Counted from the stretch's first letter, positions 41,619 through 49,602 are shown. The stretch is DNA of 64,000 nt from a virus (IMGVR_UViG_3300030616_000001:1-64000), one strand, 5' to 3'. Translations and numbers: made by a program. Notes: generated by a model not told the origin, from the letters alone.

Positions 41619-43191
41619 GCTCGTCCTCGTCACCGATGTGGATCTCCATTACATCTTCCCCCCCGTCGGCGTCCACGTCAAGGAAGTGCGTCCGTGCAGC
41701 ACCGACCAGCTGCGAAAAGGCGTCCACCATGTCGTCGTGCTTGCCGAACGGGAACTCGATCAGTTCGTCCACGAGGCTGCCGCGGCTGCCGTCGAACAGG
41801 TCGCCGTTCGGGTCCAGGTGGGCCGAGAACACCACCTTGCCCTTTTCCAGCAACGGAGTGGCGCCGAGGAGGCGCATCTGCTTGCTGATCTTGGGCTTGG
41901 TGACCTTGATGTGGCCCTCCATCTCGGGGTGTTCGTTAATGACCCACTCGTCCACGGTGGACAGGCCGATCTTCTCGATCAGGACCAGCCACGGATCGTA
42001 TGTCTGCGCCTCGGCGTGGATCACGTCGGCCAGGGTCTTGACCGACATCCGCTGGTGCCAGGCGTCCACGATGTACAGGACCCCGCGCTCCTGGTCGATC
42101 GCGCCGACGCAGCACCCAGTGTAGTCCTGCTGCTTGCTGGTCTTGGACCGTGGGTTGGGCGTGCCGGCGGGGTCGTAGCTGGTGAAGAACACCAACCGAT
42201 CCTGCTCCACCAACTCGGCGAACCGTTGGTCCTGGCGCAGGTCGCTGAACTCGAACCAGTCCGGTCGGATCAGCGCGGACTCTATGTCGATCGCCTGGTT
42301 GCGGAAGGCCCGGTTGAACTCGATGCTCTGGATCTCGTCGAACCGCATCCGCAGCGCGGCCTCACTCCACTTGTCCGGCCAGATCGCGCCGAAGTTGGCG
42401 TCGATGTCGTACCGCAGCACCTTGTACGTGGTGCCGCCCATGATCTCGTGGGACAGGTCCCCGGGGTGCCACAACGTGCAGATGTACCAGACGCGGCTGT
42501 CCGGCTCGAGGAGGTTGGTCCAGTCCGCCTTCCACGCCTGCTTGATCTGCTCGCGGAGGGCCGGGAAGGTGAGGGCGTTGCGGCGGTCCACCACGTCGTC
42601 GGCGATCAGCAGGTCGGCGCGGCCGCCCGTCGCCGTGGAGGTGATGCCCAGTGCCTCCACCGACGCGTCCCTGTGTCTCGCGGATCGCATCAGGACCAGA
42701 CGGTGCGCGTTCCATGGCGCGTCAGGGTTCGGCCGTAGGTCGGGGAACACCTCCCGGACACGCGGGTTCGTGGTGATGTGCTGGTCGATCTCGAACAGGC
42801 GTTCCTTGGCCCGCCCGTCGCTCGCGCACACCACCTTGGTCCGCAGGTTCGGGTTGTTGCCCAGTTCCCAGATCACGCGGCCCACCACGTTGCTGGTCTT
42901 GGCGTGGTCACGAGGCGCGATCACCATGACCCGCTGATACCGATCCCAGGCCTTATGCCACTCGTCGTGGAACCACTGCTGGGCGTAGGGAAGGCGGCTC
43001 GACTCGTCCAGGAACGCATACTCCATGAACGCCGACGCCGACTTGCGAGCGAGGGCGACGTGGTGGTTGCGAATCGCCACGGCACGCTTGACCAGGCGCT
43101 CCCGGGACGGTGGTCGGATGAACTTGTCCGCGACCAGCCGCGGGAGGTGGCCCACCGGAGGGCGGAAGTCCTTGTGGATCGCGCCGTCCAC
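41602..43191 (-). CDS. terL: Terminase large subunit
   Basis: This 529-residue packaging ATPase-nuclease starts with GTG. The Walker A-like APRDHAKT lies at residues 92-99 and the Walker B LLIADD at 194-199. The C-terminal RNase H-fold nuclease has Asp in FTSYDPAG, the VLIEK region and the final HDDMVDAF, which carry the metal-binding acids. It cuts concatemers and drives DNA into the prohead. It lies between the ParB-like gene and the portal region, the usual head of the structural operon. Confidence 0.95.
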   Translation of the reverse strand: MDGAIHKDFRPPVGHLPRLVADKFIRPPSRERLVKRAVAIRNHHVALARKSASAFMEYAFLDESSRLPYAQQWFHDEWHKAWDRYQRVMVIAPRDHAKTSNVVGRVIWELGNNPNLRTKVVCASDGRAKERLFEIDQHITTNPRVREVFPDLRPNPDAPWNAHRLVLMRSARHRDASVEALGITSTATGGRADLLIADDVVDRRNALTFPALREQIKQAWKADWTNLLEPDSRVWYICTLWHPGDLSHEIMGGTTYKVLRYDIDANFGAIWPDKWSEAALRMRFDEIQSIEFNRAFRNQAIDIESALIRPDWFEFSDLRQDQRFAELVEQDRLVFFTSYDPAGTPNPRSKTSKQQDYTGCCVGAIDQERGVLYIVDAWHQRMSVKTLADVIHAEAQTYDPWLVLIEKIGLSTVDEWVINEHPEMEGHIKVTKPKISKQMRLLGATPLLEKGKVVFSAHLDPNGDLFDGSRGSLVDELIEFPFGKHDDMVDAFSQLVGAARTHFLDVDADGGEDVMEIHIGDEDEHEYPF

Positions 43192-43192
43192 G

Positions 43193-43789
43193 CTACTTCT
43201 TCTTGCCGCTCACCTGGAACTTGTGGCCGCACTCGGGACACGTCGCCTCCACGGTGATCGTCACGTTGGACTTCGCGTCCTTCTTCTCCTGGAGGGCCTT
43301 CAGCTGCTCGTCGTTGGCCTTCTTGAACGCGTTCCAGTCGAAGTCGACCATCTGGGAGAACCCCTCCAGGGTTTCCCGGTCGAACGGCATCGTGGTGTTG
43401 AGGTCGGCCACGTTGAACTCGGCGCCGCTGCCGCTGGTCATCTCCTTGATCAGGACCGCCAGCTTGGCGTCGTCGCGCTTGAACTTCGTCTCGTTCGTCT
43501 CGATGGCGATCCGCCACGCCTGGGAGTCGGTGATCGGGCCAAAGTTGAAGCACACCGCTTTCTTGATCCCCAGGTGGTTGAACGCGGCGAGGCGGTGGTT
43601 CCCGTTGATCACCTCGAAGAACCCCGTGTCCAACTCGCGCACTAGGATGTTCTCCACCTGACCGTTGCGCTTGATGTTGGCGATCAGCTTCTCGGCCTGG
43701 TCCGGGTCCTCCACCTTGTAGTTCCAATCGGCGCCTACGAGCTTGCCCACGGGCAACTCGATCCATCGCGGGTCATTGAGCTTGGCCAT
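43193..43789 (-). CDS. ParB-like N-terminal domain protein with Cys pair
   Basis: This is a 198-residue protein. ELPVGKLVGADWNYKVEDPDQAEKLIANIKRNGQVENILV followed by FEVINGNHRLAAF is the ParB/Srx-type nucleotide-binding fold, in which NGNHR (62-66) replaces the usual GHRR. The C-terminus carries CPECGHKF, one Cys pair of a zinc ribbon. Phage ParB-like proteins near terminases act as nucleases or CTP-binding DNA clamps. It overlaps dpdA by 17 bases and ends just before terL. Confidence 0.75.
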   Translation of the reverse strand: MAKLNDPRWIELPVGKLVGADWNYKVEDPDQAEKLIANIKRNGQVENILVRELDTGFFEVINGNHRLAAFNHLGIKKAVCFNFGPITDSQAWRIAIETNETKFKRDDAKLAVLIKEMTSGSGAEFNVADLNTTMPFDRETLEGFSQMVDFDWNAFKKANDEQLKALQEKKDAKSNVTITVEATCPECGHKFQVSGKKK

Positions 43790-44636
43790 CGCGCATCTCC
43801 TGTTGCGCCGTGTCGGCGCGTGTCTGGTCGTTCCACTCGATCCCGCGCTCGCGCCACATCGACGTGACGGACTCCTGGAGGCGGTGTCGTTTCATCAGCC
43901 ACCGCGTGAACCGCACCTTGCACTTCTCGGCGCCAGCCAGGTCCTCGCGTTGTTCAACTTGGGCGGCGAGCACGGCCTCGACGGTGTTGAGTCCCTTCTC
44001 GGCCAGGTCCCGCAGCTTGTAGGTGCGCCCGTCCTGCATGTGCCACGTCTTGTTGCCCGCCTGGAGGGATCCGGCCGACGAGTCCGCGGAGTAGAACGGG
44101 TAGCGGCGCAGGATCTTCTCGCTGCCCACGCCGAACATATGGATCTTGCGGGTGTCCCGGTACTTGGCCAGGACGCGGGCGTATAGGTCGTCGAGCCAGA
44201 TGATCTTCGCCGCGTCGCTCTTGCCCACCACGCCGCCCAGGCAGAAGAACTCGTACCGCTCGGCCAGTTCCTCGAGCACCGCGATCGGCTCCCCGAAGTG
44301 GTAGGTGGGCAACGGCGCGAACCCCGCCTCCTCCATGACCCGCTGGTTCTCCGCGCTGGCCACCGGGTCGCCGATCACGTCCAGCCCGGCGTACACGTCG
44401 ATCAGGTGGGACCGGTCGGCGATGAACTTCATGTACTCGTCGATGTCGATCTCGATGCCCAGGGTGTTGGCGCTGTGGGCGCCGCTGTCCAGGAAGAAGT
44501 GGAACCTGTCGTCGAGCAGGTCCACGGTGGGCAGGAACCGCTGGGCGTAGACGTAGCTGATCAGGACGTTGGGATACAGCGTCTCGATCACCGCCTCGAG
44601 ATCCTGGCGCTTGATCACGACCTCGAACACCCTCAT
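43773..44636 (-). CDS. dpdA: DpdA-like DNA transglycosylase for 7-deazaguanine insertion
   Basis: This 287-residue protein is a short member of the tRNA-guanine transglycosylase superfamily of the phage DpdA type. DSGAHS (Asp50) corresponds to the family acid-base DSG motif, and YSADSSAG (Asp185) to the nucleophile region. YAGLDVIGDP and FCLGGVVG complete the TIM barrel. The CxCxxC zinc site of tRNA enzymes is not seen. DpdA exchanges guanine in DNA for preQ0 or a derivative, protecting phage DNA from restriction. It is encoded immediately after queE, with ATGA overlap, in a cassette that supplies the base. Confidence 0.85.
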   Translation of the reverse strand: MRVFEVVIKRQDLEAVIETLYPNVLISYVYAQRFLPTVDLLDDRFHFFLDSGAHSANTLGIEIDIDEYMKFIADRSHLIDVYAGLDVIGDPVASAENQRVMEEAGFAPLPTYHFGEPIAVLEELAERYEFFCLGGVVGKSDAAKIIWLDDLYARVLAKYRDTRKIHMFGVGSEKILRRYPFYSADSSAGSLQAGNKTWHMQDGRTYKLRDLAEKGLNTVEAVLAAQVEQREDLAGAEKCKVRFTRWLMKRHRLQESVTSMWRERGIEWNDQTRADTAQQEMRDGQAQ

Positions 44637-45223
44637 GACAGCCCCCATGCCTTGTGCGCCTGGACGTTGAGCCGCCAGGGAATCTCGCTGGTGTTCTCCT
44701 CGATCAGGTGGACCGCCCACCGCACGTTCTCGGGAACCAGGCGGTCCCCGTCGTACGCGGGGGACAGGAAGTAGTTGTCCGCGGCGATCAGTGGCACCGG
44801 GATCTTGCACCCGGCCTCCACGATGTACTTCAACTCGGCGACGGGGCGGCTGAAGTTCTCGATCAGGCGCGACGGGCCGACCTTGGGACTGACCACCACG
44901 TAGTCTATCCCCTCGGGCACGGCAAGCGTGCCGTTGGTTTCGATTGTGAGCATGGCGCCGAGCGCGTGGAGTGCGCGGACCAGAACGTTGTCGACCTGGA
45001 GCGCGGGTTCGCCGCCGCACAGGGACACAACGTCGGCCCCCAACTCCTCGACCTCGTCCAGGATCATCTGGAGGGACATCTCCCTGGCGTTGACGTGCTC
45101 CTTGGTGTCGCAGAACGGGCAGTTGAGGTTGCACCCGCTGAACCGCAGGAACGTGGTTGGGATGCCGATCCTGGCGCCCTCGCCCTGGATCGACCGCACG
45201 ATCTCGTGGACCTTGTACAGCAT
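44633..45223 (-). CDS. queE: QueE, 7-carboxy-7-deazaguanine synthase
   Basis: This 196-residue radical SAM enzyme carries the CxxxCxxC motif as CNLNCPFC (Cys31, 35, 38), which holds the [4Fe-4S] cluster, with GEG (14-16) and GGEP (70-73) for SAM binding. It converts 6-carboxytetrahydropterin to 7-carboxy-7-deazaguanine. The start shares one base with the queC stop (TGATG) and the stop overlaps dpdA (ATGA). Length and motifs are normal for the family. Confidence 0.92.
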   Translation of the reverse strand: MLYKVHEIVRSIQGEGARIGIPTTFLRFSGCNLNCPFCDTKEHVNAREMSLQMILDEVEELGADVVSLCGGEPALQVDNVLVRALHALGAMLTIETNGTLAVPEGIDYVVVSPKVGPSRLIENFSRPVAELKYIVEAGCKIPVPLIAADNYFLSPAYDGDRLVPENVRWAVHLIEENTSEIPWRLNVQAHKAWGLS

Positions 45224-45978
45224 CAGTTGTGCCCCCTCTCGTCCCGGTGCGCCCGGTCGTAGGCCAGTTGCTCCGGGGTCTTGACATTCTGCTCCCCGTC
45301 GTACCAGCCGCCGGCCCACAACGCTTCCTCCCGCTGGCGGCATGAGTCGCACTCGCCGCAGTGGGCGTCGCCGTCCAGGTAGCACGACCACGTGGCGTCG
45401 TAGTCCACGCCCAGCTTGCGCCCCAGGTCCACGATCCTTGCCTTGGGCCAGGTGGCGAACGGAGCACAGATCCGCGGGTGGAACGACGGGTCGGTGCCCT
45501 CCCGGGCCGCACGCTCCATCGCCTCCACGAACTCGAGACGGTCGTCCCAGTAGTTGCCGCTGTCCAGGCCGTTGGCGCCGAGGTAGATGCTGCTGATCCC
45601 GTGGGCCTCGGCGAACCCGACCGCGTAGGCCAGGAAGATCCCGTTGCGGAACGGGACGTAGCTGGCCGGCGTGCCGCCCTCCTCGATCTGGCCGCGACTG
45701 CGCCCCTTCGGAAGCCCCTGGACCGCGCTGGTGTTGGCCTTCAACAGGCCGCACTCCGGGGCCATCCACCCCATGTCCACCCGCACGATCTTGGTGGTGG
45801 CGCCGTACTTCTGCGCGTTGTCCACGGCAACGTCGAGCTCACGCCGCAGCGTCTGTCCGTAGTCGAAGATCAGTGCGACGATCTCCTCCGGGTTGAGCAG
45901 GTGCATGTTCTGCATCCGCGCCAGGCACGTGGTACTGTCGATCCCGCCTGACAGTAGGATCACCGCTCCTCGATTCAT
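45223..45978 (-). CDS. queC: QueC, 7-cyano-7-deazaguanine (preQ0) synthase
   Basis: This 251-residue ATP-dependent enzyme has the PP-loop SGGIDS (10-15) and a zinc site of four Cys near the C-terminus (Cys199, 207, 210 and 213, in CYLDGDAHCGECDSC). It converts 7-carboxy-7-deazaguanine and ammonia to preQ0; some phage versions can stop at the amide. No extra amidotransferase domain is fused. It begins three bases after folE and precedes queE. Confidence 0.93.
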   Translation of the reverse strand: MNRGAVILLSGGIDSTTCLARMQNMHLLNPEEIVALIFDYGQTLRRELDVAVDNAQKYGATTKIVRVDMGWMAPECGLLKANTSAVQGLPKGRSRGQIEEGGTPASYVPFRNGIFLAYAVGFAEAHGISSIYLGANGLDSGNYWDDRLEFVEAMERAAREGTDPSFHPRICAPFATWPKARIVDLGRKLGVDYDATWSCYLDGDAHCGECDSCRQREEALWAGGWYDGEQNVKTPEQLAYDRAHRDERGHN

Positions 45979-45981
45979 CTC

Positions 45982-46560
45982 CTACCCCTCCCGGCCCGCG
46001 AAGGCCATGAACTCGGCCCTGGTGCGCGGGTCCTCGAGGAACCGTCCACGCAGGGCCGTTGTGGTCATCCATGCTTCCCGTTTCTCCACACCCCTCGCCA
46101 CCATGCACAGGTGACGACCACGGACCAGCACGCCCACGCCCAGAGCACCTGCGGTGGACTCCACTACGTCCGCGATCTGGTCGGTCATCCGCTCCTGGAT
46201 CTGGAGGCGGCGGGCGTACACCTCGACGGCACGCGCCAGCTTGGACACCCCCACCACCTTGCCGTTCTTGTCCGGCAGGTAGGCGACATAGACGTGGCCG
46301 TAGAACGGCAGGATGTGGTGCTCGCACGTGGACCAGTATTCGATGGGACCGAGGCACACCATCTGGTTGTAGCTGTCACTGGCGAACGCGGTCTGGAGGA
46401 TCCCCTGGGGCTCCTTGTCGTAGCCGCCGAACAGGTGCTTCCAGGACTTGACCACGCGCTTCGGCGTGTCCTTCAACCCCTCCCGGTCCGGGTCCTCACC
46501 GATGTACTCCAGCATGGTCCGAACCGCGGCGAGCGCGTCTGCTTCTGTCGGCCTGGTCAT
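45982..46560 (-). CDS. folE: FolE, GTP cyclohydrolase I
   Basis: This 192-residue enzyme opens the guanine ring of GTP to give dihydroneopterin triphosphate, the first step to 7-deazaguanines. [14 protein letters not shown] (Cys79, His81, His82) and the later [11 protein letters not shown] (Cys152) provide zinc ligands and active-site residues. The core [25 protein letters not shown] is typical. Its ATG overlaps the queD stop (ATGA). Confidence 0.94.
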   Translation of the reverse strand: MTRPTEADALAAVRTMLEYIGEDPDREGLKDTPKRVVKSWKHLFGGYDKEPQGILQTAFASDSYNQMVCLGPIEYWSTCEHHILPFYGHVYVAYLPDKNGKVVGVSKLARAVEVYARRLQIQERMTDQIADVVESTAGALGVGVLVRGRHLCMVARGVEKREAWMTTTALRGRFLEDPRTRAEFMAFAGREG

Positions 46561-47045
46561 TGGATCGCCTCCTCGTAGTCCGCCTCCCACGTGGCGCACG
46601 ACTTCTCCGTCTCCCACACGTCCACCCTGATCACGTCCGCGCCGACCACCGGGATCTCGGCCAGGCCCCGGGCGATCATCGACGCGAGCAGGGTGGCCAT
46701 GTTCTCGGCGGTGGGCATGTTGATCATCACCACGACCCGCAGGTCCAGGTCCGCGGCACGGAGCACCTCCAGGAGCGGATCCTGCTCCCACAGGATCACG
46801 GCGTGGTCCCACGGCACCGTGTCCGCGCCGCACCACTTCCCCTCGTCCAGGATCCCGCGCACCACCGTGGACAGGTCCTTGAAGTCGGCGACCATGCCGG
46901 TGGAGGGACCGACGCGGCGCAACTCGGCCCCCTCGAGATGGGCGACGACGCGGTAGCTGTGGCCGTGCAGGTTGCGGCATCCACCCTCGTGGAGTGGCAG
47001 TCGGTGTGCCGCCTCGAATTTGAATTCCTTGCTGATACTGTGCAT
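46557..47045 (-). CDS. queD: QueD, 6-carboxytetrahydropterin synthase
   Basis: This 162-residue enzyme has the family motif set: FEAAHRLP (His14), CRNLHGHSY (Cys23 nucleophile; His27 and His29 zinc ligands), DFKDL and PTAENMA. It converts the FolE product to 6-carboxytetrahydropterin, the QueE substrate. It is the first gene of the cassette and follows a zinc-ribbon gene without a gap. Confidence 0.93.
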   Translation of the reverse strand: MHSISKEFKFEAAHRLPLHEGGCRNLHGHSYRVVAHLEGAELRRVGPSTGMVADFKDLSTVVRGILDEGKWCGADTVPWDHAVILWEQDPLLEVLRAADLDLRVVVMINMPTAENMATLLASMIARGLAEIPVVGADVIRVDVWETEKSCATWEADYEEAIQ

Positions 47046-47519
47046 CTAGTCCTCCACCTCGTCTGGTCCGTCGAACGCGACCGGGCCGACGTCATCGCCG
47101 CCGTCGAGCGGCAACTGTTCAAGATCCTCATGGGCCGCGCCGGTCAGGGCGAACTCCACCAGCTGACCCGGGACCAGTGGGCCGCCGCACCCCTTGCACT
47201 CCTCACCAACGCGCTGTCCCGTGTTGGCCCGGAGTCCGCACTTCTGACACGTCACATCGTAGATGGCCGCGATGGCGCCGACGCCCGTCTTGTCCTGTAC
47301 ACCGAACAGGCCGTTGAGCAAGCCCAACGTGCCCAGCAGGTACAGGGTGCGCCCGTCGTCCGCCTTGTGGAACAGCACCTGGACCGTGGGGTGGTGAGCC
47401 ACCGGCGGCTCCACCGCGATCCGCGTGTTGACCAGGACCCCCATGCCGTCCCGGTCACGCTCCACCAAGTCGTTGAGCAGTTCGATCACCTCGTGCACAC
47501 TGACATTCGCCTTGATCAT
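47046..47519 (-). CDS. Zinc-ribbon protein upstream of the 7-deazaguanine genes
   Basis: This is a 157-residue protein from an ATG behind GGGAGAGG. The N-terminal half ([43 protein letters not shown]) is an alpha-beta fold. Two Cys pairs (CQKCG and CKGCG, near residues 92 and 109) form a zinc ribbon. An acidic tail follows. It is co-transcribed with queD but is not a known part of the pathway. Confidence 0.65.
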   Translation of the reverse strand: MIKANVSVHEVIELLNDLVERDRDGMGVLVNTRIAVEPPVAHHPTVQVLFHKADDGRTLYLLGTLGLLNGLFGVQDKTGVGAIAAIYDVTCQKCGLRANTGQRVGEECKGCGGPLVPGQLVEFALTGAAHEDLEQLPLDGGDDVGPVAFDGPDEVED

Positions 47520-47536
47520 CGCGCCTCTCCCGTTGT

Positions 47537-47713
47537 TTATTCGGCCACCTGGGGCCGTTGATCGTCCGCCGCGGTGACCCGGATCCCCGGGGCTGCTTCT
47601 TGCCGCACCGAACACTGTTCGTTCCACGCCACCCGCAACAGCCGGTCCACGGTCCACGGCCACCGGCCGCGTTCCACTCGGATCGTGAATGTTCCCGCGT
47701 CCTTGGACGGCAT
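47537..47713 (-). CDS. Small hypothetical protein (58 aa)
   Basis: This complete frame starts at an ATG three bases after the stop of the upstream gene and ends before the zinc-ribbon gene. It codes for a Trp/Arg-rich protein (starts MPSKDAGTFTIRVERG, then WPWTVDRLLRVAWNEQC). It fills the space between two genes that would otherwise leave nearly 200 bases unused, unlike the rest of this compact genome. Confidence 0.6.
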   Translation of the reverse strand: MPSKDAGTFTIRVERGRWPWTVDRLLRVAWNEQCSVRQEAAPGIRVTAADDQRPQVAE

Positions 47714-47716
47714 CAC

Positions 47717-48205
47717 CTATCCCTCCTGAACCTCGCGCTTGAGGTCGACCAGGACACGACGCAACGCGTCCCGTTCGTCACGGACATCGCACAGGTAGGT
47801 CACGATCTCCTTGAGGCGTCCGAGCATCTCCTGGCGCTCGACCCGCTGTTCCTCGATCCTGTTCACCGCCTCGGCCCGACGCGCCCTGGTCTGGCCCAGC
47901 TCCTCCTCGAGCGCGGCCACGCGGCGGCACAGGTAGTCCACCACCGCCGTGGGCGGCACCTCGTTGTCGGTGGCGCACGTCTCCGGGGTGGTGAACACGA
48001 CGCGCTCGTCCAGGTTGCGGACGGTGGCGTGGTCCGGGATCCCCAGGAACCGCCGCAACCGGCCCCGTTCGGCGCTGTCCTCGATCAGTGCACCAAACCG
48101 CCGCGCGATCTCTGGGTGCTTGGTGGTCAGGATCTGCGCGTCCTTGGCGCCCATGACCTCCCACAGCATCTCCAGGGCCACGTTCTTGCCTGGTCCCTCG
48201 CCCAT
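47717..48205 (-). CDS. Coiled-coil protein
   Basis: This is a 162-residue protein. The N-terminal half (NVALEMLWEVMGAKDAQILTTKHPEIARRF) may be globular. The C-terminal half is a long coiled coil (VAALEEELGQTRARRAEAVNRIEEQRVERQEMLGRLKEIV). The ATG sits next to the stop of the previous gene. No family is recognised. Confidence 0.6.
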   Translation of the reverse strand: MGEGPGKNVALEMLWEVMGAKDAQILTTKHPEIARRFGALIEDSAERGRLRRFLGIPDHATVRNLDERVVFTTPETCATDNEVPPTAVVDYLCRRVAALEEELGQTRARRAEAVNRIEEQRVERQEMLGRLKEIVTYLCDVRDERDALRRVLVDLKREVQEG

Positions 48206-48206
48206 C

Positions 48207-48689
48207 TTACTGCTCCACCCTGGCGCACCGGAGGAGCATCCGCACCGTGAACATCCGCACCTCGCCGGCGACGCCCACGTCGGTGGCGCCGCACTCCCCG
48301 GCGGTGACCACCCCGATCTTGATCGGCACCTTGGACGCGATGCACGGCCGCCCGCCCTCGGGACCGGGCAACTCGTTGGGGTATTCCAGCATGTCCGCCG
48401 CCGCACCGCCTAGCAGCATGTCGATCATCGACTTGGCCGCCACCTCGGGCATGCCCATCGCGGCCTCCACGGTTAGGTTGGCCTCGGCGATGAAGTCCCT
48501 GCCGTCCTCGAGCTCCGCGACGACGCCCATCCCCACGTCGCCGGCCACGTCCTGGTCGCCGTCGATGGGGTGGATCAGGTCCTCCATCGCGTAGCCGCTG
48601 CACTGCACGTCCACGGGGCACCAGTGGACCTCGCCGTCGAACACGTTGGCGCCGTCCACAAACTTCTTGAGTAGTTCCCTTGGCTCCAT
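48207..48689 (-). CDS. Hypothetical protein
   Basis: This is a 160-residue acidic protein. ELLKKFVDGANVFDGEVHWCPVDVQCSGY begins it, and it later has EANLTVEAAMGMPEVAAKSMIDMLLGG and a beta-rich C-terminus (VPIKIGVVTAGECGATDVGVAGEVRMFTVRMLL). A GCAGGAGGCCGAG site precedes the ATG. Not recognised; it lies between the candidate small terminase and the modification genes. Confidence 0.6.
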   Translation of the reverse strand: MEPRELLKKFVDGANVFDGEVHWCPVDVQCSGYAMEDLIHPIDGDQDVAGDVGMGVVAELEDGRDFIAEANLTVEAAMGMPEVAAKSMIDMLLGGAAADMLEYPNELPGPEGGRPCIASKVPIKIGVVTAGECGATDVGVAGEVRMFTVRMLLRCARVEQ

Positions 48690-48703
48690 CTCGGCCTCCT
48701 GCC

Positions 48704-49348
48704 CTATCGGGCGTGATCGGGCATCTTGCCCGTCGTCATGAACTCCACCACCTCGTCCTCGGTCCAGTCCCGGAACGGGTCGTCGCCGCGGTGCTCGTGG
48801 ATCTGGTCCGGTCCGCCCAGGAACCGCTCCATCAGCCGCGCCCCGCGCTCGTAGGTCGCCAGGGCCGACGCCAGCGACGCGCCGGTCTTGATCTTCTTGC
48901 CGTCGCTGTCCTGGTACTCCTTGACCCGCACCAGGATCTCCGCCTTGATCAGCCGCAACTCGGCCAGGCTCACCTGGATGATCTCGTCCAACTCCTCGGC
49001 CTGTTCCTCGTGGAACCTGATCAGGGACAGCTGCTTCCGCTCCTGCGCCTCGGCCTGGACGTCCAGGAACGCCTTCCGAATCGGCGCCATGCCCTCGTTC
49101 GGCCGCCCCGCACCGTCGATGTAGAATTTCGCCGTGGACCAGCCGACGCCCGCCGCCTTCGCCGCCTTCTCGATGTTCTGGTCCTTGAAGAACGCGTCCT
49201 GGAGCTTATTGAAGGTGGCGACGTTGATCCGCGGTGCCCGGACTTTCCCCGGCTTCTTCGGTGGCTTGCCCTGGCCGGGCGACTTGCCCCTACTAGCCTT
49301 TGCCGGCGGTTTGGCCGAACCACCACTGCCCTTGCCCTTCGCTGTCAT
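48704..49348 (-). CDS. HTH protein, candidate terminase small subunit
   Basis: This is a 214-residue protein. A Lys/Pro/Gly-rich basic N-terminus is followed by a helix-turn-helix (FNKLQDAFFKDQNIEKAAKAAGVGWSTAKFYID) and a long helical region (AQERKQLSLIRFHEEQAEELDEIIQVSLAELRLIK). HTH plus coiled-coil architecture matches small terminases that recognise the packaging site, and terL lies downstream in the same transcription unit. It could equally be a DNA-binding regulator. It overlaps the RHH gene by four bases. Confidence 0.55.
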   Translation of the reverse strand: MTAKGKGSGGSAKPPAKASRGKSPGQGKPPKKPGKVRAPRINVATFNKLQDAFFKDQNIEKAAKAAGVGWSTAKFYIDGAGRPNEGMAPIRKAFLDVQAEAQERKQLSLIRFHEEQAEELDEIIQVSLAELRLIKAEILVRVKEYQDSDGKKIKTGASLASALATYERGARLMERFLGGPDQIHEHRGDDPFRDWTEDEVVEFMTTGKMPDHAR

Positions 49349-49551
49349 GAGCCGTGCTCCTGGAGGAGACGCCGGAGCGTCCCCTTGAACTGGGACCCGT
49401 CTTGACCATTGATCTTGTCAAGGGTGGCGCCCACCATCAACTCGGTCACGGTGACATCGAGCGCAGTCGCGGCGTTGCGGATCGCGGTCAGCTCCTCCGG
49501 TGTGAGTCGGAGGTTGACCTGGGCAGTGCGCCGTTTCTCGCGTATAGACAT
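49345..49551 (-). CDS. Ribbon-helix-helix DNA-binding protein (DUF1778/CopG-like)
   Basis: This 68-residue protein has a basic arm (SIREKRRTAQ), a strand (VNLRLT) and two helices (PEELTAIRNAATALDV and TVTELMVGATLDKI), the RHH fold of antitoxin-like or Arc-type repressors. No toxin gene is adjacent. It is the first gene behind a strong promoter with GTATATAC-type palindromes, so autoregulation is likely. With the mapped -10 element the leader would be only about five bases, so the mRNA may be nearly leaderless. Confidence 0.75.
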   Translation of the reverse strand: MSIREKRRTAQVNLRLTPEELTAIRNAATALDVTVTELMVGATLDKINGQDGSQFKGTLRRLLQEHGS

Positions 49552-49561
49552 CGTTGCCTCT

Positions 49562-49569
49562 GTATATAC
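49562..49569. promoter_or_regulatory. Palindromic operator GTATATAC over the -10 element
   Basis: This 8-bp perfect palindrome overlaps the -10 element of the RHH gene promoter. A second, 10-bp palindrome of the same type lies at 49593-49602. Centres are 32 bases apart, about three helical turns, so two RHH dimers could bind on the same DNA face and block the promoter. Confidence 0.5.
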
Positions 49570-49592
49570 GGGATCGCGGCGGCGCCTGTCAA
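49563..49592 (-). promoter_or_regulatory. Sigma70-type promoter of the RHH/terminase/modification unit
   Basis: On the minus strand TTGACA (49587-49592), a perfect -35, is followed after 18 bases by TATATA (49563-49568), a near-consensus -10. It is the best promoter match I see in the window. It would drive the RHH gene and, through coupled genes, the candidate small terminase, modification cassette and large terminase. Confidence 0.7.
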
Positions 49593-49602
49593 GTATATAT
49601 AC
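49593..49602. promoter_or_regulatory. Palindromic operator GTATATATAC next to the -35 element
   Basis: This 10-bp perfect palindrome abuts the -35 hexamer of the RHH gene promoter. It shares its sequence type with the palindrome on the -10 element, giving a two-site arrangement typical of RHH autorepressors. Confidence 0.5.

Noticed and set aside
43773-44636. tRNA-guanine transglycosylase for queuosine in tRNA
   Set aside because: The protein is short, lacks the CxCxxC zinc motif of tRNA enzymes, and sits in a phage packaging operon, which fits DpdA better. Some uncertainty remains.
49345-49551. Antitoxin of a toxin-antitoxin pair
   Set aside because: The RHH protein resembles DUF1778 antitoxins, but neither neighbour resembles an acetyltransferase or other toxin.
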